Positions 8,878 through 17,673 are shown, numbered from the stretch's first letter. The stretch: 64,000 nucleotides of DNA from Paenibacillus sp. FSL H8-0079 (GCF_037991315.1 NZ_CP150300.1:4216001-4280000), one strand, 5' to 3'. Notes: generated by a model from the sequence alone, not told the origin. Numbers and translations are program-made.

Positions 8878-9981
8878 TTATTCAGGCCACACCGGAATAC
8901 CGCCAATGCTGATATTATCTCCAACTTGTTCGATTTCCAGCTGATTCAACTGAATCGCCTGATTCATACGTTCCACACCCTCGAAGCGGAAGCTTCCAGG
9001 TGTATCATAACCGCCTACAATCTTAGGAGCGATAAACATCAGCAATCGATCGACCAACCGTGCCTCCAACATGGCTCCATTCAGAGTGCCTCCACCTTCA
9101 AGCAAAATTGAACCGATCTCACGCTCACCCAGCTTGCTAAGTCCGCTTAACAGATCAACACGTGGTCCAGGACCACAGCGTATAATTTCGATGCCGTAGG
9201 CTTCCAAACGCTCAGCAGCTTCAGGACTGGCTTCGTCTGTTGTCAGTACCCATGTTGGGGCTAGACCATCTTTAACCATCTTGGCACCTAAAGGAAGACG
9301 CAGCTTGGAATCCACCACAATGCGTACCGGACTAATGCCTTCTACTTGCAAACGGGTTGTAAGCTCCGGATTATCGGCAATAACTGTGTCCACGCCAACC
9401 ATAATTCCCTGGTGACGATGACGAAGCGCATGAACAATCTCACGAGCGGGCTCGTTGGAGATCCACTTGCTGTCTCCGCTGCGAGTAGCAATCTTTCCAT
9501 CCAAAGTCGTAGCCGTCTTCAGCGTCACGAAAGGTAGACCCGTTGTAATAAATTTAATGAATTTTTCATTCATGCGTCTTCCACGCTCACGCAATACACC
9601 AACTTCAACTTCAATGCCTTGTTGACGGAGCATGCTTATGCCCTTGCCGGATACTTGCGGATTTGGATCTTCACAACATACCACGACACGTTTCACCTTT
9701 TCATGAATCAGGCGTTCACTGCAAGGTGGCGTCTTGCCATAATGACTACAGGGCTCGAGTGTAACGTATACCGTACTGCCCTCTGCGTCGCTTCCTGCCA
9801 TGTTAAGTGCATGCACTTCCGCATGACCGGTTCCACGTTTCAGATGGCTTCCCAAGCCTACAATACGCCCTTCTTTTACAACTACACATCCAACGACCGG
9901 ATTAATTCCCGTCTGTCCCTGTGCTCGTTCCGCCATATCAAGTGCCAGTGCCATATAAAATTCATCATTGATCATTTCCAA
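8878..9981 (-). CDS. ribD: Riboflavin biosynthesis deaminase/reductase
   Basis: A bifunctional enzyme (367 aa): the N-terminal zinc-dependent pyrimidine deaminase (residues about 1-145) and the C-terminal NADPH-dependent reductase (146-367). Zinc ligands are visible in GHAEVHAL (His plus catalytic Glu) and PCSHYGKTPPC (two Cys). The reductase shows TLKTATTLDGKIAT, VGVDTVIADNPELT and LLEGGGTLNGA. The frame opens with TTG at 9981, 7 nt from GGGGTG; an in-frame ATG at 9975 is the alternative. First gene of the operon and directly controlled by the upstream FMN riboswitch and terminator. Confidence 0.96.
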   Translation of the reverse strand: MEMINDEFYMALALDMAERAQGQTGINPVVGCVVVKEGRIVGLGSHLKRGTGHAEVHALNMAGSDAEGSTVYVTLEPCSHYGKTPPCSERLIHEKVKRVVVCCEDPNPQVSGKGISMLRQQGIEVEVGVLRERGRRMNEKFIKFITTGLPFVTLKTATTLDGKIATRSGDSKWISNEPAREIVHALRHRHQGIMVGVDTVIADNPELTTRLQVEGISPVRIVVDSKLRLPLGAKMVKDGLAPTWVLTTDEASPEAAERLEAYGIEIIRCGPGPRVDLLSGLSKLGEREIGSILLEGGGTLNGAMLEARLVDRLLMFIAPKIVGGYDTPGSFRFEGVERMNQAIQLNQLEIEQVGDNISIGGIPVWPE

Positions 9982-10020
9982 ATCCGTTCACCCCGCGGTT
10001 TAAAGTCTTAGTCTTAATTA

Positions 10021-10057
10021 TAAAAAATCCCCGTCGAACAATCAGTTCGATGGGGAT
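10021..10057 (-). terminator. Leader terminator (expression platform) before ribD
   Basis: On the minus strand ATCCCCATCGAAC (complement of 10045-10057) pairs with GTTCGACGGGGAT (complement of 10027-10039), with one A-C mismatch, then U6. It sits 40 nt upstream of the ribD start and downstream of the FMN aptamer, so it is the likely premature terminator that FMN binding favours. Confidence 0.85.
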
Positions 10058-10314
10058 GATGAGAGACAAATGTCAACAGCAGGAATGAAATGGATACAGC
10101 ACGCCAACACTTTGCCCAAAACTTCATTTCGAGCAAGTGAAAATAGACACATACCTTAATGAACATCAATTACAGGTAAAGAGCTTCTATAGTGTGGCAT
10201 ATGTATGGAACTGTCCGGCGTATCCGGATCTTCCCTGCACAGTGCAATACATCACAAATAGTGACTGTGCAGCAATACTCCTGCTGAATGCAAACCCGTT
10301 AGGTCTGCACCTCT

Positions 10315-10472
10315 CCTTCTCCCATCCAGACTATACTGTCGGTTCTGGAATTACACCAGATCAGCCATCTGCCATAGGCAGACAGGTCACGGACTTTGCA
10401 TCAAATGCTGGACTTGTGTCCTTACACTTCTTGCATCACCGCCGGTAGGGAATCGCACCCTGCCCTGAAGGA
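10315..10472 (-). promoter_or_regulatory. FMN riboswitch (RFN element)
   Basis: Read on the minus strand, the RFN core motifs appear in order: CTTCAGGGCAGGGTG, ATTCCCTACCGGCGGT, AAGTCCAGCATTTGATGC, AAGTCCGTGACC and CCGACAGTATAGTCTGG, ending GGATGGGAGAAGG. The closing P1 helix is CCTTC with GAAGG. FMN binding should fold the aptamer and stop transcription or translation of the rib operon. The aptamer ends about 260 nt before the leader terminator. The intervening RNA holds a 9-bp inverted repeat (10235-10243 with 10264-10272) and could host the antiterminator. Confidence 0.96.
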
Positions 10473-10492
10473 TTGCTTTCGTTATTAATTGG

Positions 10493-10521
10493 ATGTTAGC
10501 ACTTTAATGCCAAAAAATCAA
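10493..10521 (-). promoter_or_regulatory. Probable sigma-A promoter of the rib operon
   Basis: Minus strand TTGATT, 17 nt, TAACAT, about 20 nt before the first RFN base. Four of six matches at each hexamer; a position just upstream of the aptamer is what is expected. Confidence 0.45.
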
Positions 10522-10575
10522 TTGTTTTTTGTTCCTTTTTGTCACATACTAACTTTTAATAAGCTAAGAAACAAC

Positions 10576-10610
10576 AAAAAAACTGCTTCCTCCCAAGGAA
10601 GCACGGTTTT
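10576..10610 (-). terminator. Terminator of the 437-aa protein gene
   Basis: Minus strand TGCTTCC pairs with GGAAGCA across TTGGGA, with flanking A-run and U-run that extend the hairpin. It is placed 40 nt after the stop codon at 10648. Confidence 0.8.
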
Positions 10611-10647
10611 TACTTGGAGGCATTTCACATCCATCCATCGCATCATC

Positions 10648-11961
10648 CTACATATCAGGAAAACACCAGCTCGCCATATGCTTTAATTCTTTGGCATTAT
10701 AAAATGGAATGCGGTCAGGTTCTTGCAGGGGCGAAGTCGGAAGCGGAAACTCTCTTGTCACTCTTCTGACCCAACTTGTGGAGTCGATCGCGATAGCAGA
10801 ACATTTCCAGCGTCCATTCGTTCTCGGTCGAAACGTCCCATGCAAATTTGCTTTTGCCGGCATCTCTGGAAAGACACCATCCAGATATTCGACGATGACA
10901 CGCTTGTCTCTCACTTCATGACAGTATACCGTCACCCATACCCCATCCCGGACCCGAACAGCATATACATCTCCAGACTGAACCTCCCCGGTACCTGCAT
11001 CAGGAGATGCCTTTGGTACTTTCCCCCGAACACTCCTCTTCTTCTCTAGTGCTCCTAAGATCGTGTCCTTTACTGCTGGACTCACTTCAGGCTTATCCGC
11101 AAGAGATATGTTACTCAGATCAAAATCATGGAATATCTTGTTCAGGTTGTTCTCATTGATTCCGACAGATGAGTCCCACCACGCCAGAGGCGCCTGCACT
11201 TCAACCCGAACATTGGGGCGCTCGTCACGCTGTATGTAAGTCGTAAATTGAGTTATCATTCCGGGATGTTCCGGCGTATCCAGTATGCCAATCAGAGCTA
11301 ACGTCTCAAGTAAGTCACGGTAAGCGTATTCCTTTTGTGTAGGCAAAAGACGTTCCTTCTTGAGCGCAACTGCTGCCTTACTATAGCGTGTTTTGGGAGG
11401 TAATTCGCGTAGCACCGTTAATACTGCACGGAATGTCCAGCGGTCGTATTCATTGGGTATTGGAAGCTCCTGTGCGGCAGCCAGCTCTCGAAGTGCCAGC
11501 ATTTGTCCAAAGGGATCACCGTCCAACGGGGTTCCATTGGTCATGCGCCAATACCATTGCAACGTCGTGTCGGTGGCTTGATCTACACTTAATCCGCAGA
11601 TCTTACAAGTGCTCGAAGATGGATACGGCGTGTGTTCATGGTCTGGCATACTACTTGCAATAAGCTTGCCCGTAAGAAGCGAGCGCCAGATCATGGGTGC
11701 TGACCACAAAGAAGAGACAAAGGCCTGCGCTGCATCCTCTATCGTCCATTGATTCGCAAGTTTTTTCAGCTCAGTAATCGTTTCATCATGTTGCGGACGC
11801 ACAAATCGATTCGGTTCATGCCCGGCTGCCTCAAGCGCTTCTCGATCCTGTGCGGGTACACTATCCGGAACGACATGTCGCGATGCCTGCAGTTCTTCAT
11901 CCCACAACGAACGATCACTATAAATTTGCTTTAACAAGCTTAGCTGAGTAACGATATCCAA
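10648..11961 (-). CDS. Uncharacterised protein with a CxxC knuckle (437 aa)
   Basis: Not recognised. A long soluble protein with no signal peptide or membrane segment. The N-terminal half is helical. A single CKICGL motif near residue 118 and a histidine in DHEHTPYP just before it could make part of a zinc site. The C-terminal third is rich in beta strands and basic residues (SGDVYAVRVRDGVWVTVYCHEV, IVEYLDGVF), resembling a small barrel domain. It is a single gene between its own terminator and that of ppiB. It sits between ppiB and ribD, where B. subtilis has other genes, so it is a lineage-specific insertion. Confidence 0.75.
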   Translation of the reverse strand: MDIVTQLSLLKQIYSDRSLWDEELQASRHVVPDSVPAQDREALEAAGHEPNRFVRPQHDETITELKKLANQWTIEDAAQAFVSSLWSAPMIWRSLLTGKLIASSMPDHEHTPYPSSSTCKICGLSVDQATDTTLQWYWRMTNGTPLDGDPFGQMLALRELAAAQELPIPNEYDRWTFRAVLTVLRELPPKTRYSKAAVALKKERLLPTQKEYAYRDLLETLALIGILDTPEHPGMITQFTTYIQRDERPNVRVEVQAPLAWWDSSVGINENNLNKIFHDFDLSNISLADKPEVSPAVKDTILGALEKKRSVRGKVPKASPDAGTGEVQSGDVYAVRVRDGVWVTVYCHEVRDKRVIVEYLDGVFPEMPAKANLHGTFRPRTNGRWKCSAIAIDSTSWVRRVTREFPLPTSPLQEPDRIPFYNAKELKHMASWCFPDM

Positions 11962-12014
11962 GGTTCATTCATCCTTTCCAATCATCGATTTCGAATACGT
12001 GACATGTAAAAAAT

Positions 12015-12044
12015 AAAAAAAGTGCTTCTATAAAAGAAGCACTT
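12015..12044 (-). terminator. Terminator of ppiB
   Basis: Minus strand AAGTGCTTCT (complement of 12035-12044) pairs with AGAAGCACTT (complement of 12020-12029), followed by U6. Located 30 nt downstream of the ppiB stop. Confidence 0.85.
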
Positions 12045-12073
12045 CATGTTTGGATCCAGTTAAGCTGAAGGTA

Positions 12074-12505
12074 TTAAGCTTCTACGACTTCAACAGTTTC
12101 CATTTTGTCTTTACCTTCTAAAGCGTCTACGAACTCCATACCTTTAGTTACTTTACCAAATACAGTATGTTGTCCATCCAAATGTGGTTGCGGTTGGTAG
12201 CAGATGTAGAACTGGCTTCCACCTGTGTTACGGCCAGCATGTGCCATAGCGAGTGTTCCGCGCTCATGTTTGTTCGGGTTGATTTCACAGTTGATTGTGT
12301 AACCTGGGCCACCTGCACCGCTACCGTTAGGGCATCCGCCTTGAGCTACGAAGCCCGGGATAACGCGGTGGAATGTAAGACCATTGTAGAAACCGGAGTT
12401 AGCCAGTTTCTCAAAGTTTGCTACTGTGTTTGGAGCTTCTTGATCGAACAGGTCGATCAGAACTTCTCCGCCGTTTGCCAATTTAATTTTCGCTTGTTTC
12501 GCCAT
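12074..12505 (-). CDS. ppiB: Peptidyl-prolyl cis-trans isomerase (cyclophilin)
   Basis: A compact cytoplasmic cyclophilin of 143 residues that speeds proline isomerisation during folding. Active-site segments are clear: [15 protein letters not shown] (catalytic Arg and Phe), [25 protein letters not shown] (Gln, Trp-loop equivalent, His). The frame starts upstream at 12556, but the ATG at 12505 has AAAGGAG 10 nt before it and fits the family length. The place next to lysA is the same as in B. subtilis. Confidence 0.95.
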   Translation of the reverse strand: MAKQAKIKLANGGEVLIDLFDQEAPNTVANFEKLANSGFYNGLTFHRVIPGFVAQGGCPNGSGAGGPGYTINCEINPNKHERGTLAMAHAGRNTGGSQFYICYQPQPHLDGQHTVFGKVTKGMEFVDALEGKDKMETVEVVEA

Positions 12506-12657
12506 ATGTAAATGACTCCTTTCGTATTGACCATCGTTAATGGTACCAAAACGCATGACCCTGGGCCAAGCATTACAGCACTTTTCTTAGTGTACACCGA
12601 AAATGTCTGGATCGCAAAAAAAACGGCAACTTTTTTCATGAATTAGCTCAAATACGC

Positions 12658-12697
12658 AAAAAGCAGACGAAAAAGGAAGTTCCCTTTTCATCTGCTT
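12658..12697 (-). terminator. Terminator of lysA
   Basis: Minus strand AAGCAGA...GAAAAGG pairs with CCTTTTTC...TCTGCTT, with one bulge and a wobble, followed by a U-run. It lies 60 nt after the lysA stop. Confidence 0.75.
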
Positions 12698-12753
12698 CAA
12701 CCGTAAAACTCATATATCCTGAATAATGTAGAGACACATTATCTTTTGACGAA

Positions 12754-14085
12754 TTAGCGAGTTACTGGCTGTTTGCCAATACGTGCAGGTACCAGGTCAT
12801 TCTGGATGATATCCTGATACGTCTCACGGCGTACAACAACATCCCCTTGACCGTCTTTGACAAATACAACGGCCGGACGACGAATCCGGTTGTAGTTGCT
12901 TGCCATGGAGTAGTTATACGCGCCTGTGCAAGCTACAGCGAGCAGATCGCCACTTTCCACTTTTGGCAAGTCCAGATCCCAGATCAGCATATCTCCACTC
13001 TCGCAGCATTTACCCGCAACGGATACGGTTTCCTGAGCAGCCTCATTCGCACGGTTGGCAAGCACAGCTTCATACTTGGATTCATACAAAGCAGGACGTG
13101 GGTTATCGGTCATACCACCATCAACGGCAACATATTTACGCACACCTGGAATGTCTTTGCTTGTTCCAACGGTATACAGCGTTGTTCCCGCTTCACCCAC
13201 GATGCTGCGGCCTGGTTCAACCCAGATCTCAGGTACGGCATAGCCGATTTGAGCAAAATGATTTTTAACTGCATCTGTAATAGCCTTCACGTATTGCGCA
13301 ACTTCAAGCGGCGTATCTCCATCGATATAACGGATTCCGAATCCACCACCAAGGTTAACCACTTTGAAAGCAACGTTAAGACGCTCATATACGCTTGCTG
13401 CAAATTCAGCAACACGTTGAACAGCCATCTGGAAGCCTTCAACTTCGAAGATCTGGGAACCGATGTGGGAATGCACACCGAGCAATACCAGGTTAGACTG
13501 CTTGGAAGCCAGTTCAATCGCTTCAAATGCTGTACCATTACCGATATCAAATCCAAATTTCGAATCCGTCTGACCAGTGGAGATATATTCATGCGTATGT
13601 GCCTCAACACCAGGCGTCACACGAAGCAAAATGTTTACTTTACGATTTTTGTCCGCTGCTACAGCCTGCAACAGATGCAATTCATTGAAGTTATCAACAA
13701 CAAAGCATCCGATCTCTGCATCAAGAGCCATTTCGATCTCTTCCAGCGTTTTGTTGTTACCGTGGAAATGAATGCGCTCAGCTGGGAATCCTGCTTGCAA
13801 AGCAGTAAACAGTTCACCGTCAGATACAACATCCAGGGAAAGTCCTTCTTCAGCTGCAAGGGCACACATCGCCATTACACAGAATGCTTTACTTGCGTAA
13901 GCAACCTGGAAGCCCAGTCCGGAAGCACGGAATGCTTCCATGTACTCTCTGCAACGCTCGCGAACCAGTTGCTCGTCCACGACGTACAGGGGAGTTCCAA
14001 ATTGTTCTTTCAGATCAGTTGCATCGACTCCGCCAATCTCCAGATGTCCTTGCGCATTTATTTTACTTGTACCATGTAAATACAT
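12754..14085 (-). CDS. lysA: Diaminopimelate decarboxylase
   Basis: A PLP enzyme (443 aa) making L-lysine from meso-diaminopimelate. The fold-type III barrel has the PLP lysine in VAYASKAF near residue 60, HSHIGSQI, the phosphate-binding NLGGGFGIRY, and EPGRSIVGEAGT. Cys and Glu of the substrate site are in GKCCESGD. The open frame begins at 14094, but GAGG is better spaced (9-10 nt) for the ATG at 14085, and the first ATG would abut it. It directly follows the spoVA cluster, as in Bacillus. No lysine riboswitch fits in the short upstream gap. Confidence 0.96.
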   Translation of the reverse strand: MYLHGTSKINAQGHLEIGGVDATDLKEQFGTPLYVVDEQLVRERCREYMEAFRASGLGFQVAYASKAFCVMAMCALAAEEGLSLDVVSDGELFTALQAGFPAERIHFHGNNKTLEEIEMALDAEIGCFVVDNFNELHLLQAVAADKNRKVNILLRVTPGVEAHTHEYISTGQTDSKFGFDIGNGTAFEAIELASKQSNLVLLGVHSHIGSQIFEVEGFQMAVQRVAEFAASVYERLNVAFKVVNLGGGFGIRYIDGDTPLEVAQYVKAITDAVKNHFAQIGYAVPEIWVEPGRSIVGEAGTTLYTVGTSKDIPGVRKYVAVDGGMTDNPRPALYESKYEAVLANRANEAAQETVSVAGKCCESGDMLIWDLDLPKVESGDLLAVACTGAYNYSMASNYNRIRRPAVVFVKDGQGDVVVRRETYQDIIQNDLVPARIGKQPVTR

Positions 14086-14188
14086 AATCTGCATTCCTCA
14101 CTTTTTATATACTGGAACAATTGATATTCCAATGATTTTACACCAGTATATCAAATTAGGCAGCGAGATGAATGGATTTTTCGGAAGA

Positions 14189-15856
14189 TCATTTGTGTTT
14201 TTTACTTTTTCGCAGTTCCCCGTCCGGATCATCGGACATTTTGGTGTTGTCACGGGTTTTATTGAATGATGGACGTTTTTTATTTTCCAGCAACGGAAGC
14301 CGGAATAAAAAGTTGCCCAGGGCCTTTGCATTAAACGGTATAAAAGGCCAGAGATACGAAGAATTGTACGACCGGTGAACGGTAAGCGCCAATATAAGCA
14401 ATGTACAGCCCACGACCAATCCCGGAACCTTGAATATCGCTACGGCAATGAGCAGAACTAACCTGACCAGCCTATTGGCGAGACCCAGCTCGTAACTCGG
14501 CGTGGCAAACATGCCGATGGCTGCGATGGCCATATAGAGTACAACTTCATTGACAAAATATCCCGTTTTCACGGCGATATCCCCGACTAGAATGGCCGCG
14601 ATCAAGCCCATGGCCGATGCCAGAGGTGTAGGCGTATGAACCGCTGCCATCCGTAATAAGTCGACGCCAAGTTCGATCAGGAGAAACTGTAGAATTAACG
14701 GAAGCTTTACATTTTCCTGTGGACCAATGAAGTCGAGTCCCATGGGTTTAATCGAAGGGTCGATAACCATGAGAAGCCATAGTGGTAGCAAAAACAACGA
14801 TATAAGAATCCCTGCAAAACGCACCCATCGTAAATAGGTTCCCATCAAGGCCGTCTGTCTGTTCTCTTCCGCATGCTCACACAGGTCGAAGAAGGTCGTA
14901 GGCAGAATCATCACACTGGGGGAAGTGTCTACGAAAATGACGACTCGTCCTTCCAGCAAATGAGAAGCTGTAACATCTGGTCGTTCTGAATAACGAACGA
15001 GTGGGAACGGATTCCATCCCTTGTTGATAATCGCTTCCTCCAGCTGCTTATCGGCGGCGGGAATACCATCGATATCCACTCGCTGAATTTTTTCCCGGAC
15101 TGAATCCACCTGCACTTTATCCACAATATCATCAATGTACACCACGCAGACGTCCGTTTGTGTTCTCCGCCCCACCTGCATGATCTCAAACTTCAATCCA
15201 GGGTCGCGTATTCTGCGACGCACTAATGTTACGTTGGTCAGGAGCGTCTCGGTAAAGCCGTCTCTGGAACCTCGGACTACCCTTTCCAATGAAGGTTCTT
15301 CCGGTGAACGTACCGGGTAACTGCGGGTATCCATAATTAGGACCGAGCGATCCCCTTCAACGAACATTGCGCTCATACCGGTAAGAACCTTGTTGATGAC
15401 AGCACTCATCTTGTCGACTTTTTCTACCTGAATATGGGGAATATAACATTCAAAATAGGATTTGAGTGCGTGTCCGGACACGTCATCCGGTGTGAGATAG
15501 GTCAATCTTTTTAACACTTCAAGCAATATCTCATCCTTCGCGAAACCGGTGATCATCAGCAATCCAACGTGCTTGCCACCCAGAACCATTTCCCTCATGT
15601 TAACGTCGAATGATTCTCCGAGCCCGAGTACCTGTTGCAGGGTATATCTGTTCTCACTCATGCGTGGTGAAATATCATCATTTTCTTGCCAATACTGCAC
15701 TGATTCCTCAATACTATCGGACATCTCATTCTGTTTTTTCTTATTGTACGCTTTCTCCTCTTCCTCCTTTTGAATCTCATAAGCCGACTTGTGTAACATC
15801 TCTTCCGTTATACCTTCACTATTTTCCTGGTCTGTATGTTCCGTTCGTTCATCCAT
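14189..15856 (-). CDS. spoVAF: SpoVAF-like / GerA-type spore germination protein
   Basis: A 555-residue GerA A-subunit family protein. An N-terminal cytoplasmic domain (about 1-340) contains the family patterns RIRDPGLKFEIMQVGRRT and EGRVVIFVDTSPSVMILPTTF. It is followed by four to five membrane helices (about 345-500) and a charged Lys-rich tail. Position just before lysA and downstream of spoVAA-spoVAB matches SpoVAF of B. subtilis, although this protein is about 60 residues longer. A perfect AGGAGG precedes the ATG. It probably acts in the spore inner membrane in germinant response or dipicolinate release. A GerA receptor subunit is the alternative name. Confidence 0.85.
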   Translation of the reverse strand: MDERTEHTDQENSEGITEEMLHKSAYEIQKEEEEKAYNKKKQNEMSDSIEESVQYWQENDDISPRMSENRYTLQQVLGLGESFDVNMREMVLGGKHVGLLMITGFAKDEILLEVLKRLTYLTPDDVSGHALKSYFECYIPHIQVEKVDKMSAVINKVLTGMSAMFVEGDRSVLIMDTRSYPVRSPEEPSLERVVRGSRDGFTETLLTNVTLVRRRIRDPGLKFEIMQVGRRTQTDVCVVYIDDIVDKVQVDSVREKIQRVDIDGIPAADKQLEEAIINKGWNPFPLVRYSERPDVTASHLLEGRVVIFVDTSPSVMILPTTFFDLCEHAEENRQTALMGTYLRWVRFAGILISLFLLPLWLLMVIDPSIKPMGLDFIGPQENVKLPLILQFLLIELGVDLLRMAAVHTPTPLASAMGLIAAILVGDIAVKTGYFVNEVVLYMAIAAIGMFATPSYELGLANRLVRLVLLIAVAIFKVPGLVVGCTLLILALTVHRSYNSSYLWPFIPFNAKALGNFLFRLPLLENKKRPSFNKTRDNTKMSDDPDGELRKSKKHK

Positions 15857-15880
15857 TTTCCATCCTCCTATGGCCCCGAG

Positions 15881-16309
15881 CTACCGCTGATATATAAAAA
15901 AATCAAACAGGGAACCTGTCATTTTGCCCAAAATCATGGCGAGCAGTAATCCAAACAAATAAGGTTTCATGCCCAGCCTTTTGGCTAGCACGGGCAGTAC
16001 ATTGAGTACCTCAGTGAGCGCCGCGGCCAGCAGACCGATGAACACACCACAGAACAGACCAATGATCGGGCTGAGCAATAGCACTCCATGCATTTTCCAG
16101 TGCCAGAAATCCGCCACAGTACCGAGCAGCGAACCACCAATTAGTGCCCCTTCGTACCAATGGGTTTTGTCATACGATTGCGTAATTTGAGCCAATCTGG
16201 GAATCATATCGAGCACCAAAATGAGCGCAATTACGCCGCTTCCTACGGCAATCCCCCCTGCGATGCCCAGTACAATGCTGATCGCTCCATTAAGAACGCT
16301 CATCCGCAT
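15881..16309 (-). CDS. spoVAB: Stage V sporulation protein AB
   Basis: A 142-residue membrane protein with about four or five helices. The family core includes IAGGIAVGSGVIALILVLDMIPRLAQIT and a C-terminal GMKPYLFGLLLAMILGKMTGSLFDFF. SpoVAB is part of the spoVA functions needed for dipicolinic acid movement in spores. The start overlaps the end of spoVAA by 20 nt, showing translational coupling. It is followed 24 nt later by the spoVAF-like gene instead of spoVAC. Confidence 0.9.
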   Translation of the reverse strand: MRMSVLNGAISIVLGIAGGIAVGSGVIALILVLDMIPRLAQITQSYDKTHWYEGALIGGSLLGTVADFWHWKMHGVLLLSPIIGLFCGVFIGLLAAALTEVLNVLPVLAKRLGMKPYLFGLLLAMILGKMTGSLFDFFIYQR

Positions 16310-16946
16310 TCATCTCCCCGCGTTCCTGCTCATGCATCCGTTCGCTTTCTTCAATCACCACATATTTATCTACATTTTGTTGGTACAAAAACATCTCCAC
16401 TTCGAGCGGGGTAGGCTCCTCATTCCACTTCTTCTTGAACAAATGGTTAAAGAATACCGCCATCCCGAATCCAATGCCGATGGAATACGCCACTTGGAAC
16501 AGATAGGGATGTTCATCCCGATGCCCTGTAAGCATCTCCACAATACGAATCTGTACTTCCTGCATGTTCACATCGGCATGAAAATTCATAATGGTTAAGG
16601 CCGATCCAAAGAAAAGTAGCAGCCAAACCAATATGAACAGGGACTTGGAGGGTTGACCATTTCCCGCAATGACTTCAACAAGCGTATGGCCGGATCCAAT
16701 CAGTTCCACGCTTACCTCCGGCAAGATGTGCCGAATGCGGGGAATAATCTGCAATATATCAATGAGGATCAGATTGCCGTCCTCCGGTCCAGGGTGCAGC
16801 AGTTCAAGCTCCAGTAGCCTGTCCTCCTGATCTTCAGAAGAAGTCAGCACATGGGCAATATCTCCAAGCTTGACTGCTCTGCCCCTCTGGATGCGAATAC
16901 GGCTGCGTAGACGAACGTAGACCATTGGAGTGGGTGTCTGGGACAT
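16290..16946 (-). CDS. spoVAA: Stage V sporulation protein AA
   Basis: A 218-residue protein with an N-terminal soluble domain (VYVRLRSRIRIQRGRAVKLGDIAHV) and two membrane helices (about residues 105-125 and 150-170), the SpoVAA layout. It is the first gene of the forespore spoVA cluster. The ATG at 16946 is chosen because AAAGGAG lies 8 nt before it; the frame starts three codons upstream with GTG. A sigma-G-like promoter lies about 30 nt upstream. It is separated from sigF by a repeat-filled 800-bp gap. Confidence 0.9.
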   Translation of the reverse strand: MSQTPTPMVYVRLRSRIRIQRGRAVKLGDIAHVLTSSEDQEDRLLELELLHPGPEDGNLILIDILQIIPRIRHILPEVSVELIGSGHTLVEVIAGNGQPSKSLFILVWLLLFFGSALTIMNFHADVNMQEVQIRIVEMLTGHRDEHPYLFQVAYSIGIGFGMAVFFNHLFKKKWNEEPTPLEVEMFLYQQNVDKYVVIEESERMHEQERGEMNADERS

Positions 16947-16977
16947 CCATAGCACTCCTTTACTGCGTAATTTAGGT

Positions 16978-17008
16978 TAGTATTTGAAGAATGTGCAAAT
17001 TTATTACA
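16978..17008 (-). promoter_or_regulatory. Possible sigma-G promoter of spoVAA-AB-AF
   Basis: Minus strand TGTAATA, 17 nt, AATACTA, close to the sigma-G consensus (TGAATA, 17-18, CATACTA). A start site about 25-30 nt before the ATG would follow. In B. subtilis the spoVA operon is sigma-G dependent. Confidence 0.4.
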
Positions 17009-17101
17009 AACGGGTTGGAAAAAAGGTGGAAGGCTGAGTTGGCGCTGCGGGATGGATCGGTCATTGGTCGCTGTTGCTCGGGGGAGGATACACGCAGACA
17101 C

Positions 17102-17230
17102 TCCGACGGCAGACCAACCTTCTGATCGCTGTTGTCTCCAAATTCTTTTGATTGATTTCTAAGTGTTAGAAATTTGGAGACAAAGGCGAACGCTTCGCTT
17201 CTTCAGGTCTAATCTGCCGCCTGCGTTGCT
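17102..17230. repeat. Palindromic element core, variant copy
   Basis: Shares its core with the elements at 26429 and 38006: GATCGCTGTTGTCTCC, a T-rich arm, then GGAGACAAAGGCGAACGCTTCGC. The arms CCAAATTC and AAATTTGG pair, and an outer GGCAGA/TCTGCC pair is present. The terminal TATATAAGTTGAA-like ends seen in the other copies are missing, so it is a diverged or truncated member. Confidence 0.6.
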
Positions 17231-17360
17231 TATGTATCCTTAGATGAACCCTCACGCTTCGCTCCTTTTGACCGATTCCATCCCTCCGCTGCCCATCGTC
17301 CTCCCATTTCCAAACGTTTGAAATAAATATGCTGGGGAGTAGGCAGTAAGGGAATTAAAA
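17174..17360. repeat. Direct repeat copy 1 (about 185 bp)
   Basis: About 85-90% identical by eye to 17448-17630. Shared anchors are CTTCAGGTCTAATCTGCC, CTGCGTTGCTTATGTAT, TTAGATGAACCCTCA and TTTCCAAACGTTTG. It begins inside the palindromic core described at 17102. There is no open reading frame of note. Confidence 0.75.
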
Positions 17361-17447
17361 GAAGAGCTTTTGGGGGTTATTTTGCTCAAAATTCTATGAC
17401 TCTTGAAGTTATCTTCTGGAACCTTTTACACTACAGCTGTGTAGAAA

Positions 17448-17630
17448 ATTGGTGACAAAGGTGAAGGCTTCTTCAGGTCTAATCTGCCGCCTGCGTTGCT
17501 TATGTATACTTAGATGAACCCTCATGCTTCGCTCCTTTTGACCGATTCCATCCCTTCGCTACCAGTCATCCTCCCGTTTCCAAACGTTTGTAGTAAATAT
17601 ACTGGGAGGTGGCAGGGAGGGATTTAAAAG
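17448..17630. repeat. Direct repeat copy 2 (about 185 bp)
   Basis: Second copy of the repeat at 17174-17360. It has small deletions near its left end (GACAAAGGTGAAGGCTTCTTC, lacking the CGCTTCG segment). Together the two copies fill most of the 800 bp between sigF and spoVAA. Nothing else is visible in this gap except the sigF terminator. Confidence 0.75.
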
Positions 17631-17633
17631 AGA

Positions 17634-17673
17634 GGGGAGGTTATTTGTTTCACTAACAACAAATAACCTCCCT
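17634..17673 (-). terminator. Terminator of the spoIIA-sigF operon
   Basis: A perfect 15-bp stem (17635-17649 with 17658-17672, arm GGGAGGTTATTTGTT) with an 8-nt loop, followed on the minus strand by CTCTCTTTT. It lies 80 nt after the sigF stop codon. Confidence 0.75.

Noticed and set aside
10060..10075. TTGACA (minus strand) as a promoter close to ribD
   Set aside because: No -10 hexamer at proper spacing, and the leader terminator lies right behind it.
12847..14079. 410-codon plus-strand open frame
   Set aside because: Antisense to lysA, with no ribosome binding site and no recognisable domain; lysA itself has full catalytic motifs.
14095..14188. Lysine riboswitch upstream of lysA
   Set aside because: Gap is under 100 nt and lacks L-box motifs. 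A 7-bp ATACTGG/CCAGTAT hairpin is present but has no U-run.
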